Positions 56,450 through 64,000 of a stretch of 64,000 nt of DNA are shown piece by piece. The stretch is taken from the NCBI GenBank assembly GCA_024760905.1, contig CM045733.1, positions 37,688,501 to 37,752,500 on the forward strand, given 5' to 3'. Position 1 is the first letter of the stretch; each line of letters starts with the position of its first letter. This stretch comes from Plotosus lineatus (lineage: Eukaryota; Chordata; Actinopteri; Siluriformes; Plotosidae). The notes under the pieces were generated by a model, which worked only from the letters and a program-made list of their open reading frames with translations, ran no database searches and was not told where the DNA came from. The position numbers were made by a program, and so were the translations under genes.

Positions 56450-59400
56450 TAAAAAGTAAATATTATATTTTTGGTAATGCTCCAAATAGATAATCTTGTG
56501 AAAAATGTTGCTTTATAGAGAAGAATACATTTCCTGCACAATTATTTAAACAGAATGCAGAATTCCCCCCCAACAGTCTTCTCACAGAAAGATAATGGGA
56601 TTATGGTTGATTCAGTGCCTATAGGTTTTTGAGGCACTTGCCTGCGTTAGCAAGAGCACACAGGTTAAATCAATACTCAAGTGCAGGTGTATGTTTAATA
56701 GTGAGGCTGATTCATGCATCTAATTCTCTTTGGCTGGATACAGTGAGGAGAGGCTGTAACATTTCATGGATTAATACTAAGCAGTTGGAGTTGCACAAGG
56801 CTGTAATTCTCTGCAGCTCAGCCAGAATGCCCCACCTCATAGCAGTGAAGTATTCGCCAAATAGAGTGAGCTGATAAATTGATTTTACTGACTAATTAAA
56901 ATTTTTTGGTTTAGGGTGTGTAAAATGAAAAATGAGATTAACTTTAAAGGCAAATTGCATGCATAGTTTATGTCCACTCTCATCAAAACGTGCCAATCTT
57001 GTAAAACCTTTGTGGGAATTTTTAATACATAAAATTAATAAATAAATCGAGTAGTAAATCCTCACAGAGGGATGGCATTGTGCTGAGAAAAGTGGGACGT
57101 GAGTGGCATTAACGAAACCATTAACGCAAAAGTGTTGTGCATTTAATGTACTGAGAAATAAACCATATGTCCATGTAAACCAGCAGACGCCTGACTGATG
57201 TATGTTAATGCAATGTAGTATTATGTGCAGATGTTCCTCACCTTATTTTTTCAGTAGTTTACATCTAGTTTGTTAGTTTTATACCTGTATATTGTATCTT
57301 TACTGGTGTCTTTCCTTAATGGAACAGATGCATGTATACCTAATTCTCGTGACTTCACACTCTTGTGAGACTAAAAGGGTCAACAAATGTCAGCCTTTTC
57401 AAAAAGGCGAATGCAAACTATTGAAAAATATTTTAGCAGATCACAAATTTGTGCAGGTAAGTTTAAAAAAAAAAAAGAAGAAAAGAAAACCTAATGATGA
57501 AAATATACATGTTCAAAAAAATAGGAGACTTTAAGGCTTTAGTTCCAAATCCCTCTCAAGTGTAAAATATGTTTATCTGCATAGGATTTTTTTTTATTAT
57601 TTCTGTGGCTGAGCAGATTCTGCATAATGCTAGCAACTTAGATCCCTTCCTGGCTTGCACTCATTCACTGATAGGTTCCCCTCGTATGCACAACACAATA
57701 CCACACCAGTTCACTCATTGGGAAGAAGGTAGCATGCATATTCTGCATGAAAGCTTGTACAGTATATGAAACAAAAAAGTTTGTCTAAAATCTTTTGTGA
57801 TCAAAAGCAATCCACAACACAGCTTTCACATTGCACTCAATATGGTAAGCCCAAGGGAAAGAAATTAAGAAATTACCGAAATTCAGATGACTAATAATTT
57901 CAAAGTAAGATATAAGATACTCAACCCAAAGTACTTTACAAAGGTAGCCCTGTACCATCTATACAACACTACATGTGAGACCTGCCATGCCTCAAATGTT
58001 TCCATATCTTCAGTTTTCTTGCAGGAAAACAAGCAGTAAATAGCTACTGAGCACCATTCAGAATTCTAATTCAAAACCAGAATAGATTCCATTGTGATGA
58101 TAACCACCATTGTGAGCCCCGCTCTGGCTGAAGTAAACAGACACTTAAAATACATAAACATGTATTGAACCACACACTCTTCATTCCATGTATCCGGTCA
58201 AAATAAATATGGGCAGAAGAAACGTATACTTGCCTGAGAAACATGAGCCTACTGTGTCTGATGCATATTTGTTGCAGCCAACAAAACTACCAGTACGTAG
58301 TTACTGTGATGCACACATGGCAGTGACTGTTTCATGTACATTTTTACTGTTACAGAAATCGTAGTGGCCTTAGTATGCCTGGCCGACGCCTTCACAGTAA
58401 CAACAGTTGAGTTGATCTGATACTTGACCCATAGTACTTTTCAACATGACCAAACTTTCTGTAATTGGACAGTTATTCCTGGGCTCTCAGGGATTTCAAC
58501 GGAAGTGCATGAGACACTTATGGGATAATGTTGGCTGATCTCAAAAAGGTACCAGTTAAAAAAAAAAAAAAGTCTGTCATCTACTGTGAACTCATTGTTG
58601 TTATGCAGGACAGTCTTTATAAAGCACAACCTCGTTGAACATTCTTTCAGCGCTTATTTAAAAATAAAGAACACAGTGTGAAAGTCTCCTTCATGTATAA
58701 TCTCTACCTGGATAACAAAAGCAGTTTCAAACAGATGCAGTTTACTGTCAGTACTGTATAGAATATCCTTTAAGCTTGTACAACAGCTCTGAAACTCTAC
58801 AGCCGGGCAAGAGGACATGCGAGTCGAGTTTCAGCCTCCACATAAAATTTCGCTATGGCACAGAGCAGCTACTGAGTGAGATCGCAGAACGCGGTCATTG
58901 ACATAGACAACACACCTCATCTAGGTGAGGTAGGTACTGCTGCACAGAAATAACTTTTTAAAAACAGATATCGAGTCATTAGATAAAAAGAGTTAAACTC
59001 GTAGGGCTCCAGGGCACTGGAGTCGATCAGATTTTGTCATGGCCGTTACCAAGGCACCCAGAAAGGCACAAGTGTCTCTCGCATTGCAGTTAAATGCCCT
59101 TGGCATACACACACTCCAGTGTCCTAGCAACAACAAAACGAATCAAAGAGGAATATAAAAACTGCCCGTGTTGACTTGGTAATATCTGTAGTCAACTTGC
59201 AGGCACACACAAGAAACCTTCCGAACAGCAAGTTCAGCAACAGGTGGTAGCAGGTGGCCTCGAGGTTTAGAGAAGGTGTAGAGATGAGAACACCAATCTG
59301 TACATTACTGAGGTGTTCCTTACCCTCTACCACATTCTTCAGCTCTCTTGATCCGTCTCTCACTCTTTTCACACCTCCCTGTCTCTGTCTCATTTGCTTT

Positions 59401-60637
59401 CTTTACCTCTTTCTCCCAGTCTGCGTCTCTTCTCTGCCCCTCACACCCTTTTTCTGTTTCAGTTGTTCTCCCTGTCTTGAGCTCTCGCAGTCTCTTATTC
59501 TCTCTATATCTCTCGAAGTCTCTTCCTCTTTCTGTGCATGTCTCTAGTGTCTCTCATGTTCCCTTGTGTCTTTCTCTCCTGCATCTTTCTCGTTCTTCGC
59601 TCATCCTATCTTGCTTGCTCTGTGTTCATAGTCTCTCTGTAGTAAGCAGAGGCTGTGAATATGAGCTAAAATGATAACGAGGAGGGGGACTACTAACATT
59701 TTTTTCTATATTTTTATTTCTTTTTTTTTTTTTTTTTTTTACTGTGCTGCAGTATGAGCATAATGACCAAAAAAAAAATCAACCCATGAACAGTTTCAAC
59801 CTGACCCAGCTGGCTTATTGAGCGGAGTGCCCTTGAAATAAATAAATCAAGTCAAAAGTACACTTCCTACTTTTATGATTGAAGACTTCAACAGTTAATC
59901 ATTTCCGGGTTAAAAAGGGATTTATATCTACAGAACTATACATGAGGTCAGCGTTCATAAAGAACCACATGTACAGTACAGTACTGACTTATTCCCACTG
60001 GGAGGGGTAATTAGATTCTCACAGTACATTCTATTCTAGAGAATGGGAATTAATGGCCTTCACACCACACAGGGACAGATCCCTGCCTCCTCATTGCATT
60101 CAGGTACTAAAACTTCAACATTTAAATGTTTTTGCAATGCAGGCATCAGATTTATTTGTACTCTTTCTATATTACATGGAATTTAAAAGCTACATGTTGT
60201 TGAAGTCTGACTATATTTCAAGTCATAAAGCTGATTTGATGCATAAGGCTCTACATTACAAACCCATGTAAGTCTTCATTCACCTCCTGCCAATCACCAC
60301 AGACAATAAAGAAGAATGAGAATTCATGGCATGATCAAGGACTACTGTGTACATCTCTGTGTGGTGGGGGTGCAGTTCATTACTGGGCTGCTTTTCAATA
60401 GCTTTAGGACTGATTTTACATCACAGACCTCGCCACAGCATAGTTGGTATAACAGCCAAGTAATTATCAGCAACAGCAATTAATGCTGTCTATTTGGTGC
60501 AATGCTACACACACACATACAGAAAAGCATTCCCTTTGACTAGATTCTGTATATTTAAAGGTTAGGAGCTGTTTATCTCATCACTGACATTAAAATAATT
60601 TATTTCTACAATTGCATCTCATTAAAAATAATATTAC
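56450..60637. other. snd1 intron, mostly single-copy
   Basis: About 4.2 kb without a recognised exon or repeat boundary, apart from a pyrimidine-rich tract at 59330-59640 (purine-rich in the snd1 transcript) and a T-run at 59720-59740. Confidence 0.45.
59330..59645. repeat. CT-rich tract
   Basis: About 300 bp dominated by TCTC/CTCTTT on the plus strand. ORFs across it (Ser/Leu-rich) are compositional. Confidence 0.8.
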
Positions 60638-60739
60638 CTTCTTTCCAATCAGCTTCTTTCTCAGGAACTCTCTGGCCTCAAACATGTAGGGAATGTCATA
60701 AAGAGGACGAAAACGCTTGTCCTTGTCCTTATTCTTCTC
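60638..60739 (-). CDS. snd1: snd1 internal exon b
   Basis: A 102-nt, phase 0/0 exon of 34 codons. It reads [20 protein letters not shown] then [14 protein letters not shown], the highly conserved middle of SN3 in SND1. The acceptor is ACAG just above 60739 and the donor GTAATA lies just below 60638. The Lys-rich start (EKNKDKDK) is the variable linker part, and the rest is near identical to the vertebrate protein as I know it. The upstream intron is about 2.3 kb, mostly minisatellite. The downstream intron is about 11 kb. Confidence 0.95.
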
Positions 60740-60824
60740 CTGTGAAAAACAAAGGGGTTTTCATTTATTAAAAATAACCGTAATTGCACGATAGTCCACA
60801 CATGAATACAGTAAACACACACAG

Positions 60825-61011
60825 ACTGGTCACTTTATTAGGAACACATGGACACTCAGTTATTTCATCAGCCAATCTCATGAGAGCAACTGCACAATGT
60901 ATAAGATGACAGATGTAAAGAGCTTTAGATAATGTTCACATAATGTGGAAATATTAGAAACAGGATTACATAACTGCAGGACTGTACAGATGTTCCTAAT
61001 ATAGTGAGCAA
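60825..61011. mobile_element. MITE with GTCACTTTATTAGGAACAC ends
   Basis: The left end TCACTTTATTAGGAACACAT then GGAC and the right end GTACAGATGTTCCTAATATA then GTGA are inverted copies. A common vertebrate MITE type (ends TTATTAGGAACA). No coding. It lies in the short intron between exons a and b. Confidence 0.7.
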
Positions 61012-61239
61012 GTGAGACTTGTATGTTTATTTCATCATTCTATTCAAGATTTAAATATAAAACAAAAACAGGAACACGACTGCACTCTGCAGTTTTAAAG
61101 TCATGAGTAATGCAATTCTAAAATAATACTAATAAAACAGAACGGTGCTATATATAAAAATAAAGATTCAGCACTTTGGGAAGTATGTATCTGACAGCCT
61201 AAACCCAGCGGATTTACTCCAGGCCTTTACCTGTCAGAC

Positions 61240-63046
61240 TGACATGCGCACACGCGCACACACACGTTCGCACGCGCACACACACACACGTTCGCGCAGC
61301 GCTACACACACGCGTTCGCCGCAGCGCACACACGCGTTCGCCGCGCACACGCGTTCGCCGCAGCATACACACGCGTTAACGCAGCGCACACACGCTGCGT
61401 TCGCCAGCGCACACACGCGTTCGCCGCAGCGCCGCGCGCGTTCGCCGCCGCAGCGCCGCGCGCGTTCGCCGCGCCAGCGCACACGCGTTCGCCGCGCACA
61501 CCGTTCGCGCCGCAGCGCGCACCGCGTTCGCCGCGCGCGCACGCGTTCGCCGCGCGCACACACGTTCGCCGCAGCGCACACACCGTTCGCCGCGCACACA
61601 CGCGTTCGCACACACACGTTCGCACACACACGTTCGCGCGCACACACACACGCTCGCGACACACACCGTTCGCGCGCACACACACGTTCGCACGCACGCA
61701 CACACACACACGTTCGCACGCACGCACACACACACACGTTCGCACGCACGCGCACACACACACACGTTCGCACGCACGCGCACACACACACGTTCGCACG
61801 CACACACACGTTCGCACGCACACACACGTTCGCACGCGCACACACACGTTCGCACGCGCACACACACGTTCGCACGCGCACACACGTTCGCACGCGCACA
61901 CACGTTCGCACGCGCACACACGTTCGCACGCGCACACACACGTTCGCACGCCGCGACACACGCTCGCGACGCCGCGCACACACGCTCGCGACGCGCACAC
62001 GCTCGCGACGCCACACACGTTCGCGACGCAGCGCACACGCTCGCGACGCCGCGACACACACGTTCGCGCAGCGCACACACGCTCGCGACGCGCACGTTCG
62101 CACGCGCACACACACGTTCGCACGCACACACGTTCGCACGCACACACGTTCGCACGCACACACGTTCGCACGCACACACGTTCGCACGCACACACGTTCG
62201 CACGCACACACGTTCGCACGCACACACGTTCGCACGCACACACGTTCGCACGCACACACACACACACGTTCGCACGCACACACACACACACACGTTCGCA
62301 CGCACACACGCACACACACGTTCGCACGCACACACACACACGTTCGCACGCACACACGTTCGCACACACGTTCGCACACACACGTTCGCACGCACACACA
62401 CGCTCGCGACGCACACACACGTTCGCGCGCACACACGCTCGCGACGCGCACACACACGCTCGCGACGCACACACACACGTTCGCGACGCACACACACACA
62501 CACACGTTCGACGCACACACACACACGCTCGCGACGCACACACACACACACACGTTCGCGACGCACACACACACACACGTTCGCGACGCGACACACACAC
62601 ACACGTTCGCGACGCGACGCACACACACACGTTCGCGACGCGACGCACACACACACACGTTCGCCGCGACGCGCACACACACACGTTCGCGACGCGACGC
62701 ACACACACACGTTCGCACGCACGCACACACACACACACGTTCGCACGCACGCACACACACACACACGTTCGCACGCACACACACGTTCGCACGCACACAC
62801 ACGTTCGCACGCACACACACGTTCGCACGCACACACACGTTCGCACGCACACACACACACACACACGTTCGCATGCACACACACACACACACGTTCGCAC
62901 GCACACACACACACACACGTTCGCACGCACACACACACACGTTCGCACGCACACACACACACGTTCGCACGCACACACACACACGTTCGCACGCACACAC
63001 ACACACACACGTTCGCACACACACACACACACACGTTTGCACGCAC
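61240..63046. repeat. 1.8-kb CpG-rich minisatellite, unit (CA)n-CGTTCGCACG
   Basis: An array of variable-length units, each an (AC)n run followed by CGTTCG and CACGCA or GCGACGC variants; roughly 80-100 CGTTCG motifs by eye. Three zones: GCCGC-rich (61310-61600), CACGCA type, and GCGACGC type (61940-62090, 62395-62720). Absence of stops yields very long spurious ORFs in several frames. On the minus strand the snd1 donor of exon a is the first unit. Alternating purine-pyrimidine sequence could favour Z-DNA. Confidence 0.95.
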
Positions 63047-63151
63047 CTCTCCCTCAATCCTGGGAGGTCGAATGCTGGACAGGTGAATTGTTTTGTATTC
63101 ACCGGAGTTCAACTTCACAATAATGGCATCTGCGTTCATAACCTGCATCAC
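63047..63151 (-). CDS. snd1: snd1 internal exon a (start of third SN-like domain)
   Basis: Tudor-SN (SND1) is a multidomain RNA-binding protein acting in RISC, splicing, transcriptional co-activation and stress granules. This 105-nt exon encodes 35 residues starting [20 protein letters not shown] and ending IRPPRIEGE, which matches the first strands of the third staphylococcal-nuclease-like OB fold in vertebrate SND1. The acceptor is CAG at 63154-63152 and the donor GTGCGT starts at 63046. Both ends are phase 0, so it joins in frame to the exon at 60638-60739. The donor is the first unit of the large minisatellite at 61240-63046. Earlier exons lie outside the window. Confidence 0.95.
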
Positions 63152-63159
63152 CTGCACAG

Positions 63160-64000
63160 TGGAGAAGAAACTTATAAATGTAGAAGAACAGTAGAGAGAG
63201 GTTAAGCAAGTCAGTTGAAGAACATGGAGTACAGCTTGTTGCCAGAGTAACAGCGTGGATATTCAATATGAGCTGATCCTGATGAAGCACATGGAAAATA
63301 AATAAATAAAAAGACAGATAGAAGCACATAAATACTTCACCCACTCACAACTAAACTGTCTCTCAATTTCAAATCTTCAGTTATCAAACCATTACCCTGA
63401 ACACCAAGCCTCAGAAGAAAAGAAAAAAAAAAAAAAAAAAAAAAAGTCAGTGCACCCCAGAGGCACGGAGGCAGGGGGCACATCACACACCCGGACATGG
63501 CGCAGTATAATAGCAATTCATGAGGAAAGAGGCTGAGACAGGGCTTTATTATTAGGGACAACATTCTCAAAAATAAGAAAGACAAACACGGAACAAGAAA
63601 ACATTTAAATATATTTCAAATCCTCAAAGACTTCAAAATGACTATTGAGCCTCTCCTCTATAGAACCTGGAAGGAACAATAGAGACAACATAAGGATGGC
63701 TGGGACCATACAGACGACTAAAACGTGAGAAGAAAACATCAAATATAAAATGATAAAACAGTCACAGGCACAGAAACATGATAAACCATTATCATTATTA
63801 TTATTAATCATCATCAGCTTATTTTTATTACTTTTGTTGTTAATATTGTATTGTTTGCTGGGTCTGTGTAAGGTCCTTTTAGATATAGAATTTTTGCGTT
63901 TATTTTATAGCAGTTTGTGTGTTGTTGATTTGAGCCTTCTTTTCTGTTTGTAACTTGACTCCTTGAACAACCGCACAAGAATTCCTATGTGTGTAAAAAA
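63160..64000. other. snd1 intron upstream of exon a
   Basis: AT-rich with an A-run at 63425-63445. No further exon seen before the window ends. Confidence 0.5.

Noticed and set aside
59254..59674. Ser/Leu-rich frames of about 100 codons
   Set aside because: Product of the CT-rich tract, in overlapping frames.
61240..63046. CRISPR-like spaced repeat array
   Set aside because: Units vary in length, the parts between CGTTCG motifs are simple (CA)n and not unique spacers, and the host is a vertebrate. It is a minisatellite.
61145..63205. Open frames of 576-686 codons on both strands (RTHTFARTH- and [13 protein letters not shown] proteins)
   Set aside because: They exist only because the minisatellite lacks stop codons. 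Four long frames overlap on both strands and the composition is purely repeat-driven. Only the last 105 bp (63047-63151, minus) are real coding.

Overview
This is vertebrate nuclear DNA, almost certainly from a teleost fish. The evidence is AT-rich introns, GT-AG splice sites, long (TA)n and (CA)n tracts, and a dense load of fish-type transposable elements (Tc1, pogo/Tigger, hAT, RTE-like LINEs, tRNA-derived SINEs). The Tc1 subfamily would fit a catfish or another otophysan, but the order is only a guess. Nothing prokaryotic is present.

The only host gene I can support is snd1 (Tudor-SN, staphylococcal nuclease domain-containing 1) on the minus strand. Seven internal coding exons are visible. 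In transcription order they are 63047-63151, 60638-60739, 49539-49645, 47516-47626, 47333-47405, 33768-33909 and 8317-8420. They join in frame into 248 codons with no stop, covering the third SN-like domain and much of the fourth. The 5' exons lie beyond base 64000. The exons for the rest of SN4, the Tudor domain and the C-terminus lie before base 1. Intron sizes run from 110 bp to about 25.3 kb, and the large introns are large because of nested repeats.

Layout by region. 1-8316: snd1 intron with an RTE-like LINE and a 3' fragment, TA-flanked MITEs, a perfect palindrome carrying hammerhead-ribozyme motifs, and a truncated Tc1. 8421-33767: the longest intron, holding a fold-back element abutting a Tigger element that contains a SINE and a near full-length LINE, a 2-kb element with clear terminal inverted repeats, a second LINE, a fossil Tc1, two Tc1 copies, a second palindrome and several SINEs. 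33910-47332: hAT remnants, a TA element, SINEs, an L2-type LINE split by a SINE, a Tc1 copy and a LINE with a 15-bp target duplication. 47406-60637: a SINE, a complete 902-bp hAT MITE, a short element pairing a THAP exon with a convergent YqaJ/SWIM-type exon, and another RTE-like LINE. 60740-63046: an intron filled by a 1.8-kb CpG-rich minisatellite that runs up to the splice donor.

The most interesting signals are: (1) three palindromic elements whose arms encode a type-I-like hammerhead ribozyme with the full catalytic core in two copies; (2) SINEs built as a mix-and-match of two tRNA-like heads and three tails, one tail shared with the resident RTE-like LINE; (3) a minisatellite that contains the snd1 splice donor and repeats near-copies of it; (4) a small inverted-repeat element bearing two convergent first exons (THAP on +, YqaJ/SWIM-type on -).
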